Source of the DNA: CAXBNB01 sp040222275
Lineage (GTDB): Bacteria; Bacteroidota; Bacteroidia; Cytophagales; Cyclobacteriaceae
Reading direction: 5' to 3'
NCBI GenBank assembly: GCA_040222275.1
Contig: JAVKDJ010000002.1
Coordinates: forward strand, 467,985-531,984
DNA length: 64,000 nucleotides
Of this stretch, positions 8,074-16,665 are shown piece by piece (within the stretch, counting starts at the first letter, position 1; every line of letters begins with the position of its first letter). The notes beneath the pieces are model-generated. The model was not told the DNA's origin, ran no database searches, and was given only the letters and a program-made list of their open reading frames with translations. The translations under genes were made by a program, and so were the position numbers.

Positions 8074-9197
8074 GGTTTTCGGACATCATAGGGCTCGAAG
8101 AAACCAAACAGAAGTTGATCACTGCTGTGAAGGAAAACCATGTGGCACATGCACAGTTGTTTTTTGGAGCGGAAGGCAGTGCCAACCTGGCAATGGCTTT
8201 GGCCTTTGCCACTTATATCAACTGCACCGATCCATCAGCGTCGGACTCTTGTGGGGAATGTGCTTCCTGTAAGAAAATTGACAAGTTGGTTCATCCTGAT
8301 GTACAATTCGTCTTTCCGGTGAGTTCTACCAAGAAAATCACAGGTAAAAATGTGGTCAGCTCCAGCTATTTGAATGAGTGGAGGAGCTTCGCCCTGTCCA
8401 ATCCCTATCATGGTATAGAGCAATGGTCGGCATCCTATGGTGCTGAAAACAAGCAGGCCAATATATCGAAAGAAGAAAGCCGCAACATCATCAAAAGCCT
8501 TTCACTCAAAGCGTTTGAAGCAAAGTACAAGATCATGCTGATCTGGTTGCCGGAATACATGCATGTGAATGCGGCCAACGGGATTTTGAAGATTTTGGAA
8601 GAGCCCAGCGAAAGGACGATTTTTTTGTTGGTGACCAATGATTATGAAAAATTGCTCACTACCATACTTTCCAGGTGCCAATTGTTGAAAATCCGGTCTT
8701 TTAGCGATGACGAAATAATCGATTACCTCCGGAATGAGAGGCAGGTGGAGGCAGAAAAAGCCAGAAAAATAGCGGCCCTTGCAGAAGGAAACCTAAACAA
8801 AGCTTCTACCCTCATACATGAGATAGAAGACGATTCGCACAAAATGTTTCGGGACTGGATGAGGCTGTGCTGGACAAAAAACTTCGCTGAACTCACCTCC
8901 ATGAACGACATGTTTGCCTCTATGAATAAATCGGCTCAGATGATGCTGTTTGTTTACGGACTCAACATGATGCGGGAGGCCCTAATGGCCAAAATGACGG
9001 CTTTGGATGAACTTAAATTGAATCCCGAAGAAAGCTCTTTTGTGGCGAACTTCGGAAAAGCCCTGAGTATGCCGGTATTGGAAAAAATTGCTGGTGAACT
9101 AAACAAAGGCCATTACCATCTGAGCAGAAATGCCAGCGCTAAAATACTATTTATGGACATGTCGCTATCGATAGGCAGGCTGATGACAGCTAAATGA
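8070..9197 (+). CDS. holB: DNA polymerase III subunit delta' (clamp-loader ATPase-like)
   Basis: The 375-residue product begins MRFSDIIGLEETKQKL and has the clamp-loader fold. The Walker A position reads FFGAEGSANLAMAL and lacks GKT, as in delta' subunits that do not hydrolyse ATP. A four-cysteine zinc cluster follows (NCTDPSASDSCGECASC). A sensor-like block (LKILEEPSERTIFLLVTN) is followed by LSRCQ. It is part of the replisome clamp loader. It is translationally coupled to the GlmU-like gene and lies seven bases before hemC, so the three form one operon. Confidence 0.88.
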   Translation: MRFSDIIGLEETKQKLITAVKENHVAHAQLFFGAEGSANLAMALAFATYINCTDPSASDSCGECASCKKIDKLVHPDVQFVFPVSSTKKITGKNVVSSSYLNEWRSFALSNPYHGIEQWSASYGAENKQANISKEESRNIIKSLSLKAFEAKYKIMLIWLPEYMHVNAANGILKILEEPSERTIFLLVTNDYEKLLTTILSRCQLLKIRSFSDDEIIDYLRNERQVEAEKARKIAALAEGNLNKASTLIHEIEDDSHKMFRDWMRLCWTKNFAELTSMNDMFASMNKSAQMMLFVYGLNMMREALMAKMTALDELKLNPEESSFVANFGKALSMPVLEKIAGELNKGHYHLSRNASAKILFMDMSLSIGRLMTAK

Positions 9198-9204
9198 GAA
9201 GAAA

Positions 9205-10128
9205 ATGAAAGTAAGAATAGGAACGCGAGGCAGCAAACTGGCCCTATGGCAGGCTTATCATGTTCAGGAGTTGTTGGAGAAAAGCGGCGCTGAAACAGAA
9301 ATAGTTACCATAGATACCAAGGGTGATAAAATCCTTGATGTGAGTATCTCCAAAATTGGCAGCAAGGGTGTATTTACTGAGGAAATAGAGGAGCAACTAG
9401 CCTCCGGTGCGATTGACATAGCCGTGCACAGTGCCAAGGACATGCAATCCGAATTGCCCGCTGGCTTTGAGTTGATCGCTTTTGGAGAAAGGGAAAAGGT
9501 AAACGATGTGATCATTTCATCGCATGACCTTAGCCTGGAGAGCACCGGCCTCACCATAGGTACCTCTTCTACAAGAAGGATCGCCTTCCTGAAGAAATAT
9601 TACCCCAATATATCCACAGTGCCCATTCGAGGAAACCTACAGACCCGGATCAGGAAAATGGAGGAAGGGCAGTGCGATGGACTGTTCCTGGCCTACGCAG
9701 GGGTAAACAGGATGGGCTACAATGATAAGATCAGCCATGAGTTGAATACCCAAAAGTTTATTCCAGCCGTTGGGCAGGGCAGTATAGCCGTGGAAGTTTT
9801 TGAATCACTGGATGCGAAAAAAAGGGAATTGGTAAGAAATTGTGTCAACGATGAGACCTCTGAAATAGCCATCCGTGCAGAAAGGGCCTATTTAAAAAAA
9901 ATGCAAGGGGGTTGTAGTGTGCCGATTTTTGGGTACGCAAGGGTAGAAAACCAGGAGGTAGTTTTGCATGGGGGTATCATCAGCCTGAATGGGAATGACA
10001 TAGTTGTGTCAAAAAGCAATGCCCCTGTCTCAAACCCCGAATTGGCAGGAGAGCAACTGGGAGAGTACATCCTCTCCAATGGTGGTGCCACAATTTTGGC
10101 AGAGATCAGAAGGGAGCAGGGTAGTTAA
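9205..10128 (+). CDS. hemC: hydroxymethylbilane synthase (porphobilinogen deaminase)
   Basis: The 307-residue product begins with RIGTRGSKLALWQA and contains the family block VHSAKDMQSELPAGF. It joins four porphobilinogen molecules into hydroxymethylbilane in haem synthesis. The dipyrromethane cofactor attaches to the Cys in KKMQGGCSVPIFGYA, which is Cys237 here. Length is normal. It is last in the run glmU-like/holB/hemC; the next gene is convergent, three bases away. Confidence 0.97.
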   Translation: MKVRIGTRGSKLALWQAYHVQELLEKSGAETEIVTIDTKGDKILDVSISKIGSKGVFTEEIEEQLASGAIDIAVHSAKDMQSELPAGFELIAFGEREKVNDVIISSHDLSLESTGLTIGTSSTRRIAFLKKYYPNISTVPIRGNLQTRIRKMEEGQCDGLFLAYAGVNRMGYNDKISHELNTQKFIPAVGQGSIAVEVFESLDAKKRELVRNCVNDETSEIAIRAERAYLKKMQGGCSVPIFGYARVENQEVVLHGGIISLNGNDIVVSKSNAPVSNPELAGEQLGEYILSNGGATILAEIRREQGS

Positions 10129-10130
10129 GT

Positions 10131-10676
10131 CTATCTCATATCCATTTGGTATATTATTTTATCAATTGCCTTGCCGTCAGTAGTTAAAACGAGCTCAACA
10201 AAGCCATAGTCGTTCTTAAGTTTTGAGGCCAGTGGTTTGTTCGAATTTTTCTCTACCGACAAGTCTCTTTTATGATTCGCCTGGCCTTGCTTTATGATTT
10301 TTTCCGGAGATATGCCCGTAGTTAAAACCTGTCCCGCCATTTTAATAAATGCGCGTTCGCCATCAATCACAATTTTGTAGAGTTCGGGCATACCATTCTT
10401 ATCTATAAATGTAATTTCAAGATCATCATAATAAAACGTCCAGGTTTCGTCAACAACCGATTTTTCGTATGTCTTATCATTGGGTATGCCAAGAGGATCG
10501 AGTTGTTCAAAATTTTCTCCTGGTAAAGACAGTTTCCTGAGGCTTATCTTATTATTGAGTTTTAGTGTATGTATCTTCTTTCCTTTTATAAGTATTCGCT
10601 CGGCTTTTTGGCCAAAGGCACAGTTGACGACAAGTACAATTGATAGTACAAGGATTGGTACTGAATTCTTCATCAT
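10131..10676 (-). CDS. secreted protein of unknown function
   Basis: No family is recognised. The 181-residue product has a clear signal peptide (hydrophobic residues 5-20, likely cut after AFG). The body is lysine-rich and beta-prone, with a repeated YDDLEITFIDKNG / YKIVIDG pattern. A cysteine lies at the end of the hydrophobic stretch (VVNC), but the lipobox is poor. It stands alone on the minus strand, convergent with hemC, with a -7 box upstream at 10736-10743. Confidence 0.6.
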   Translation of the reverse strand: MMKNSVPILVLSIVLVVNCAFGQKAERILIKGKKIHTLKLNNKISLRKLSLPGENFEQLDPLGIPNDKTYEKSVVDETWTFYYDDLEITFIDKNGMPELYKIVIDGERAFIKMAGQVLTTGISPEKIIKQGQANHKRDLSVEKNSNKPLASKLKNDYGFVELVLTTDGKAIDKIIYQMDMR

Positions 10677-10735
10677 TGTTACAGCTGTTTTTTGCTAGTA
10701 TTTTGGAAGAATACTTAATAAAAACAATCGAAAAG

Positions 10736-10743
10736 CAAAGATA
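10736..10743 (-). promoter_or_regulatory. -7 box TATCTTTG for the secreted protein at 10676
   Basis: On the minus strand TATCTTTG matches TAnnTTTG exactly. It lies directly after the stop of the large T9SS gene (10745). No TTTG is found at the -33 distance, so the promoter call rests on one box. Confidence 0.45.
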
Positions 10744-10744
10744 A

Positions 10745-13700
10745 CTACCTCAAAATAGTTACTGTTCCTTTCATAAAGCCCTGATCTGATCGTGGCTCAT
10801 TCAGTTCGATCGTAAAATAATATACTCCGGATTCCAGTTCCTGACCGCTGTTGTTGGTGCCTGTCCAGTCGTTTTGGTAGGCGGTTTTTTCAAATACCGG
10901 TTTCCCATACCTGTTGATCACTGTAAAAACGCTATGGCGGTAGTTTTCAATCCCCTCAATTACATAGTGGGGGTTAAAGGCATCACCATTAGGTGAAAAT
11001 ACATTGAATGTATTGATCTTCGGGACGAATGATTCGCAGGATTCGTTGGACCAGGCAAAAGCATCGTTTCCTCCATTTTCAATGGCCTTAATTTTGAAAC
11101 AGTGGTCAAAACCCTTGTTTTCATAAAGGATGTCCGTGGCATTCCCAGGCATTTCCCCCACCAACACATATTCCCCATCATCAAGTTTTTGCCAGATTTC
11201 GTATGCCAGCACGCCATTGTCCCAGTTGAAGTAGTTGTTCCTTTCCATGTTTACCTGCAAGGTGCCAATTGAATCCTTCTCAGTGGTCAGCAGTAGGTTG
11301 TTGTGTTCGATAGAAAAAAAATCCTGGTTGCAGACAGTGGTGGTTTTCAGTCTGTATTCAAAGACATTTTCATCGGTTTTCAGGTTTTGATCCAGTATGG
11401 CATCTGAGGAAAAGCCTGCAAAAGCCGACCATGCAGTGGCTACCGGTTCAATCAGCCTTTTTTCCATCACAATAGGGTTGGTATAGAATTCGGTTTGTTC
11501 ATGCTTGCCACGGATTTCCAGGGTCCCGCCAAGGCTCTGGTGATTGGAAACGGATACAACCTCAAGCTCGGGCGCCAAAATTTTCACTTCTTTGGTACCA
11601 AGCCCGGTATTTTGACAAATGGTGCCCGTATAGGCGCTGATGTCGAGGGTATAGGTGCCCGGGCATTTATAAAAATGGTTGACGGAAGATTCCCTGTCGA
11701 TACTGTCAATGCCAACACCATCTCCAAATTTCCATGAAATAAAATTGAAATTTTGATCCCCTGAAAAGTTGTAAGCTATGGGTTCTTCGATTTGATATTC
11801 CTCCTTCGCCAGTTGTATAGAAAGGTTTTCATCTGGCTCCCTTTCTATCACTATTAGTAGGGTATCGGATATACCACTGCACACATCGTCCAATGTACTG
11901 CCTTCTTCATACCATATTTTAGAGGTTCCCGGACCATCCCATGTTGCAGTCATTTCATGTTGGCCATCGGGGGAAGTAATTTGACCGTTTTCCACTTTCC
12001 AGCTGTAGATGGAAGTAGGTGTGGGGTAAGTAGAGTAAAAAACATCTTGTATGTTGCTGGAGCATAAGCTGTCCATTCCTATTGGTGCGCTGGGGTCAAG
12101 CTGTATGTTGATTTTTACCGGAAAATCGATGGTATCCCCAAAGCAGCCCAGGGCATTTTGGGTCAGCAACCTCACCCTGGACAGGTCATTGGTATCGCCC
12201 CAGTCCACTTTTATGGCTTTAGTGCCTTGCCCGGAAATGAGGTTTCCGCCCTCAACAAACCATTCCCTTGTGTTGCCTGCCAGGTCATCATCTGCCAGGT
12301 ATTCTACCCCCGGACTAAAAGGGCAAACCGACCTGGGGCCGAGGATGTCAAATTCGGGTTGCAGCACCTGGATTAGTTTCACTGAAGTTTCCTGATCGGC
12401 ACATCCTGTGGTCGAGCCAGTCACCCCCGTTACTGTTATGAAATAATCACCCCCTTCATCAAAAGTATATTCCACCTGATTCCCGGTTTGTATCTCACCG
12501 CGGAAGTTCCACTCAAATTCTGCAAAAGACCTCTTTGAAGAAACCTCAAACGTTACCTTGTCACCCCGGCATACCTGTCCGGTAAACTGCCCGGTGGTTT
12601 CGTTGTATGAAGAGACCACCAGGTTGAGGTTGTCCAGACGGGCACCTGTGGCATACCCAAAGGATTCGATCTGGCCATATCCATATACATACGCTGTGAA
12701 CCCCACAGGGGATTCTATAGTATGGTTGCCAATTGAAACAAAAAGCTGCGCATAAGAATAGGTGGGGTCATCATCGAAAGGGCTGAATTGGTCCTCAATG
12801 CTGCCACCATCGAAAGTAAGGTCGGCTACTGCGTCGGTTGGTGTGATGATGTTCGTGAAAAAATTTTGAATCTGCGATACATTTGGCGCATTGTATGTGA
12901 TTTTTTTCAGGGATTGTTCTATTGGGCTAAGCAGGATCATAAAAGGGTCGGCAAGTTGGTTGTCGCAACTCTGGCTCCTGCTGAACTGTGCTACCTGTAT
13001 GGGCTTGTCGGCGGTGATCAGCCCTGGGGATGCCAGCAGCCGCAATACTGATTGCCCTTCGTTCAAAATGATGGGGCTTTCGCCTGCTATTTCAACTGTG
13101 GTTTGGTCACTGGCCGCCAGGATTTTGAATTCATCCCCCCCAATCCTTGTCCTGTATGGAACGGTAGCAAAATTTTTGCCCCAGGCACCCACGGGAAACA
13201 TTTGTTCATATAAATGGTCCTGCGCCTGCTGGCAACCTCCTACCCGGGTCCATTCATTGCCGGCAAATGCTGCAAATGGCAGGCAACTGCCCGATGACCG
13301 GAGTTTCGTGCCTGTAAGGTCGCCAGCAGCTTGTACCTGCACTACCTGCCCGGAATCCAGGCTGACCGTATAGGTAACGCCCGCACTGTGGCCATCCCGG
13401 GTATTTTGTGTAGGGGTAATGTCAATTTTACTATTGTCTTCTACAGCTACTATAAGGAATTCTGAATCTGACCAATTGTTGCCGCCATAATACGAGGTTA
13501 CATAGTACGTGCGCCCCAGGGCCGGTGTGGGAAGCACCACTGTAGCATCGGCACTGAGCCTTACATTATTTAGCGCATATACACTTACATTATCATTGGC
13601 CTGGATATGAATGCCGCGGTTTGCGATATTTCCTGAACCTTCTGCCATGCCCAGGTTGGTGGGCACTGTTACGAGCACTGTAGAATTGTCGTCAACGGAA

Positions 13701-13939
13701 AACTCCTGGCTCCAATTGGCAAGTGGGAGGGAAACCGTACCGCCTGTTGAATCCACTGCACTGATGTAAATCTGAAGAAAAATCTCCCCATTTTGTTCCC
13801 GGTTTTCCATGAAACCCAGCCAAAAGTCTTTGCCTTCTGTGGTGATGTCCTGGGCATTGGTTAAAACTGGAGATGCCCCCAATAAAATCAATAAAAAGGC
13901 AAAAAAATTCAGCCTAAATACTTTGCGTTCGAAAGCCAT
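10745..13939 (-). CDS. large T9SS type B cargo protein with IgGFc-binding-like N-terminal domain and PKD domains
   Basis: The product is 1064 residues from ATG 13939, which gives a standard signal peptide starting MAFERKVFRLNFF; an ATG ten codons upstream is also possible. Residues about 35-300 (GKDFWLGFMEN..., VVLPTPALGRTYYVTSYYG) match the IgGFc-binding-like N-terminal domain found in Bacteroidota surface proteins. PKD-like beta-sandwiches follow. The last about 85 residues (FNVFSPNGDAFNPHYVIEGI ... GVYYFTIEL) are the CHU_C / gliding-motility-type T9SS type B sorting domain. It should be exported by T9SS and attached to the surface. Adhesion is a guess from domain content. Confidence 0.85.
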   Translation of the reverse strand: MAFERKVFRLNFFAFLLILLGASPVLTNAQDITTEGKDFWLGFMENREQNGEIFLQIYISAVDSTGGTVSLPLANWSQEFSVDDNSTVLVTVPTNLGMAEGSGNIANRGIHIQANDNVSVYALNNVRLSADATVVLPTPALGRTYYVTSYYGGNNWSDSEFLIVAVEDNSKIDITPTQNTRDGHSAGVTYTVSLDSGQVVQVQAAGDLTGTKLRSSGSCLPFAAFAGNEWTRVGGCQQAQDHLYEQMFPVGAWGKNFATVPYRTRIGGDEFKILAASDQTTVEIAGESPIILNEGQSVLRLLASPGLITADKPIQVAQFSRSQSCDNQLADPFMILLSPIEQSLKKITYNAPNVSQIQNFFTNIITPTDAVADLTFDGGSIEDQFSPFDDDPTYSYAQLFVSIGNHTIESPVGFTAYVYGYGQIESFGYATGARLDNLNLVVSSYNETTGQFTGQVCRGDKVTFEVSSKRSFAEFEWNFRGEIQTGNQVEYTFDEGGDYFITVTGVTGSTTGCADQETSVKLIQVLQPEFDILGPRSVCPFSPGVEYLADDDLAGNTREWFVEGGNLISGQGTKAIKVDWGDTNDLSRVRLLTQNALGCFGDTIDFPVKINIQLDPSAPIGMDSLCSSNIQDVFYSTYPTPTSIYSWKVENGQITSPDGQHEMTATWDGPGTSKIWYEEGSTLDDVCSGISDTLLIVIEREPDENLSIQLAKEEYQIEEPIAYNFSGDQNFNFISWKFGDGVGIDSIDRESSVNHFYKCPGTYTLDISAYTGTICQNTGLGTKEVKILAPELEVVSVSNHQSLGGTLEIRGKHEQTEFYTNPIVMEKRLIEPVATAWSAFAGFSSDAILDQNLKTDENVFEYRLKTTTVCNQDFFSIEHNNLLLTTEKDSIGTLQVNMERNNYFNWDNGVLAYEIWQKLDDGEYVLVGEMPGNATDILYENKGFDHCFKIKAIENGGNDAFAWSNESCESFVPKINTFNVFSPNGDAFNPHYVIEGIENYRHSVFTVINRYGKPVFEKTAYQNDWTGTNNSGQELESGVYYFTIELNEPRSDQGFMKGTVTILR

Positions 13940-14130
13940 GGTGGTACCAACATTAAGATATGCATTCATCTAAGATGCCTTCCATACCAAAAGGTTTAAT
14001 GAAAAATTCACGGAATATAAACCAACTTTCTGAGTGATGGCCAACTTTTACAAAATTCTTGGTCAAAATGTCTATAATATTGGCGTTTTTATAATTTTAC
14101 CACTTTCAAAAATTTTTTATTAAATAAGAT

Positions 14131-14976
14131 ATGTTCAAAAAAATTACGTTGTTGGTATTGGGTGCTTGCCTGCTTTTTTCTTGTAAAAAGAATACAGATT
14201 ATGTGGTAATCATCCACACTACATTTGGGGACATGAAAGCCATTCTCTATGACGAGACACCACTGCATAAAGAAAACTTCCTCAAGCTGGCTGAATCCGG
14301 AAGGTACGATAGTACCATATTTCATCGGGTGATCAAAAACTTCATGATTCAGGGCGGTGATATAGATGCCAGGGAAGAAACCAGAAATGACGATAGAATT
14401 GATGCAGAATTTGTGGGAAAATTCTTCCATGAAAAAGGGGCACTGTCAGCAGCAAGGCAGGGTGATCAGGTAAATCCGAAAAAAAAATCAAGCTGGTGCC
14501 AGTTTTATGTGGTTCATGGAAATACTTTTTCGGAGGATAAACTGGAGCAACTTACTATTGATCAGCGGGCGCTGAACCAGGCCATGAACAAATTGATACA
14601 GTACGAAAGCCATGCCGGCCTAAAGGACAAACTGCTTGAGCTTCAAAGGAATGGAGACCAGGCCGGAATGCAACAGCTATTCAACGAAAGTATAGACCTG
14701 GCCGAAGAGGAGCTCAATGTTAAGATCAGGAAGAAGAGTTTTAGCCCTGAGCAGGTCAAAGTGTATTCTACAGTTGGAGGTGCCCCTCATCTGGATGGCG
14801 ACTATACCGTATTTGGAAAAGTTGTAGAAGGCCTTGATGTGGTGGACAAAATTGCCGAACAGGCTACAGGAAGAAGGGACAAGCCTTTGGAGGATATAGT
14901 GATCACTATGAGGGTAGAAGAAATGAAGAAAAAGGATATCACCGAGAAGTATGGCTATGTGTATCCGGAGCAATGA
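14131..14976 (+). CDS. cyclophilin-type peptidyl-prolyl isomerase, lipoprotein
   Basis: The 281-residue product has a lipoprotein signal (LLFSC, acylated Cys at residue 18) and a cyclophilin domain: HTTFGDMKAILYDETPLHKENF, then FHRVIKNFMIQGGD, where FHR and the downstream Q are the usual active-site positions. It catalyses proline isomerisation during envelope protein folding. About 90 residues (after QFYVVHGNTF, up to SPEQVKVY) form a charged helical insert inside the cyclophilin fold. The final strand block is DGDYTVFGKVVEGLDVVDKI. The insert makes it longer than minimal cyclophilins. Confidence 0.88.
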   Translation: MFKKITLLVLGACLLFSCKKNTDYVVIIHTTFGDMKAILYDETPLHKENFLKLAESGRYDSTIFHRVIKNFMIQGGDIDAREETRNDDRIDAEFVGKFFHEKGALSAARQGDQVNPKKKSSWCQFYVVHGNTFSEDKLEQLTIDQRALNQAMNKLIQYESHAGLKDKLLELQRNGDQAGMQQLFNESIDLAEEELNVKIRKKSFSPEQVKVYSTVGGAPHLDGDYTVFGKVVEGLDVVDKIAEQATGRRDKPLEDIVITMRVEEMKKKDITEKYGYVYPEQ

Positions 14977-14996
14977 AAAATCTATATGGCAATAAC

Positions 14997-15032
14997 AAAA
15001 AAGCCTGTTGGATATGTCCGACAGGCTTTTTT
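14997..15032. terminator. bidirectional terminator between convergent genes
   Basis: GCCTGTTGG and CCGACAGGC form a nine-pair stem with one G-T pair around loop ATATGT. A run of A precedes it and a run of T follows it, so it works in both directions. It separates the cyclophilin gene from the convergent FISUMP gene. Confidence 0.88.
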
Positions 15033-15049
15033 GTGAATATCTATAGCCG

Positions 15050-15631
15050 CTAATAGTTGGCTACACACCTGCAACTGTTGTAGTTGCTTTTTCTTATTTG
15101 TACTTCAGAAAGTTCGTCGTGGGATCCATGAATGGATATCATCGGTGCTGTATATTTTTGTTCTTCTCCCATTTGCCAGTAGTTGGAGCTCTTGCCCACA
15201 TCACTAAAGACACCTGCGACATCCCCAAATCCCCCCATTAGCATGCTGAGGTTGCTGGCACCATCTTTTTTCAACGCTTTTCCTGCTTTGTAAACACCTC
15301 CAAATGTTCCTATCACTTCCCCCCATTCTTTTGAAGTGGCGAGGTGCCACCCTTCAGGGCATGCAATTTGCGCATCCGCCCAGTTGTACATCCTTCCGAA
15401 TGCATCGCAATATGCAGGCTCGTTTTTATAGCAAACGGAGTTTTCCGTTACATAACTTAGATTATCTGCCATCCAGACCCGATGTACGAATATCCCACCC
15501 TCCAATGTTATTTTTAGATCAACGGTGTTGTATATTTTTCCATCCCTGGGGTCAGTCATCTTACTCATCTCCTGCCCCACTACATTGAGGGAAAACAAAC
15601 AAAGCAAAAATATAGTAAAGTTAGTTTTCAT
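15050..15631 (-). CDS. FISUMP-domain secreted protein
   Basis: The 193-residue product has a signal peptide (about residues 1-19, ending VVGQ). The FISUMP domain (Fibrobacter succinogenes major paralogous domain) reads: MTDPRDGKIYNTV, WMADNLSY, GRMYNWADAQIACPEGWHLAT, then WGEVIGTFGG, and the C-terminal CRCVANY. Cysteines at CYKNEPAYC and CRC probably form disulfides. These proteins are found at the surface of Bacteroidota and Fibrobacterota; their function is not established. It is a single gene on this strand. Confidence 0.88.
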   Translation of the reverse strand: MKTNFTIFLLCLFSLNVVGQEMSKMTDPRDGKIYNTVDLKITLEGGIFVHRVWMADNLSYVTENSVCYKNEPAYCDAFGRMYNWADAQIACPEGWHLATSKEWGEVIGTFGGVYKAGKALKKDGASNLSMLMGGFGDVAGVFSDVGKSSNYWQMGEEQKYTAPMISIHGSHDELSEVQIRKSNYNSCRCVANY

Positions 15632-15756
15632 ATCGCTCGATTTTATTATGGTTAAAAGTTTGATGTCTTGGCATTTTACTATTATCTATCAAATTAATTA
15701 TTTTTTACAAAAAATCATGCGAATTGCCCTATTATTTATGCTATTATCCAATTCAT

Positions 15757-15787
15757 TTTGTTGATTAGGTCCAATTGGCTAGATTTA
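15757..15787 (+). promoter_or_regulatory. promoter of the membrane-anchored protein at 15808
   Basis: TTTG at 15757-15760 is followed after 19 bases by TAGATTTA at 15780-15787, one mismatch from TAnnTTTG. The inferred start site is near 15794, about 14 bases before the ATG. Confidence 0.55.
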
Positions 15788-15807
15788 AATAAACAAACTA
15801 GACTGTA

Positions 15808-16515
15808 ATGGCTAATTCGGAAAGTCACTCTTGGTTCCCCTTGGCTTGTTTTCTCTTTGTTGTAGCCGTGGTTGCCCTGTTTTCCCTCCTAAACTCCAAC
15901 ACCGAAAACACAAGGCCAAAAAAAGAATACATTGAGAGGTCGTACAGATCTAGTGGTTCGGGCAGCCAAGAAGCCATAGAAAGTCAAAACAAATCTGAGG
16001 AGAATCAACCCAACGAAGCATTGGATATGCCCGCCGAACCCATTATCGAGTTGGATGACCCAAAAGAAAATAACAGTACCAGTAATGAAGAAAAGACGGA
16101 CGAAACATACTTTTCGGATTTGGTCGGAAATTACAAAAAGGAAATATTGACAAAACTAGACCGCCCAGAATCCAGAACAGATGTGGTAGTGAGGTACTAT
16201 ACCAAAGAGAAAGACAAAAAGAGAGTGTACGTATTGAGGAAATACGGATTCTATATTCATGAAAGAAGGCCTGCCGAAGCATTCTCCAACTATGCATCAA
16301 ACGCCCTCTACTATGGGGATGATGTGAGCAATGAAGATATCCAGTTGGTAGCCTACCTCCTGATGCAATCGGGTATTGAGTTGAAAAAGATTGTACCATC
16401 CAAACTACATGATGACTGGAAGGCCAATGCAATAGAAATCGGCACAGATTCATTGGCCGCCAACCTAAGCTCCCTGAGCCTTGCGGATCTTCGCCGGGAT
16501 TGGAAAATAAAGTAG
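15808..16515 (+). CDS. membrane-anchored protein with acidic linker and small C-terminal domain
   Basis: I cannot name the family. The 235-residue product has one membrane segment at about residues 9-27. A low-complexity S/E/N-rich linker follows (about 30-105), then a compact domain from about residue 120 (DVVVRYYTKEKDKKRVYVLR ... NALYYGDDVSNEDIQLVAYL). That alternation of strands and helices, with the N-A-L-Y-Y-G-D-x-V block, resembles a small LytR-C-like domain often attached to the end of larger multidomain proteins. That likeness is from memory of the pattern only. It has its own promoter and no operon partner. Confidence 0.6.
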   Translation: MANSESHSWFPLACFLFVVAVVALFSLLNSNTENTRPKKEYIERSYRSSGSGSQEAIESQNKSEENQPNEALDMPAEPIIELDDPKENNSTSNEEKTDETYFSDLVGNYKKEILTKLDRPESRTDVVVRYYTKEKDKKRVYVLRKYGFYIHERRPAEAFSNYASNALYYGDDVSNEDIQLVAYLLMQSGIELKKIVPSKLHDDWKANAIEIGTDSLAANLSSLSLADLRRDWKIK

Positions 16516-16650
16516 AACGCAAGAGGCCGAATGTCGATTTTTGCAAAGGCCCTGGATTTGACCAGATAAAAACTCCCCATTATTAAAATTGGCATTGCTT
16601 ATGCTGCTATTCGTTCTGATAGATTCTACTTTTTATTCCGTTTTGTAAAG

Positions 16651-16658
16651 TATCTTTG
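16651..16658 (+). promoter_or_regulatory. -7 box TATCTTTG before the UbiA-family gene
   Basis: An exact TAnnTTTG match ends seven bases before the ATG at 16666, so transcription would start at or next to the start codon. No good TTTG is seen at -33. Confidence 0.45.
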
Positions 16659-16665
16659 AAGCATT

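Noticed and set aside
12891..13373. Plus-strand 160-codon frame inside the large T9SS gene
   Set aside because: Antisense shadow with low-complexity content; the opposite strand encodes clear IgGFc-binding-like domain sequence.
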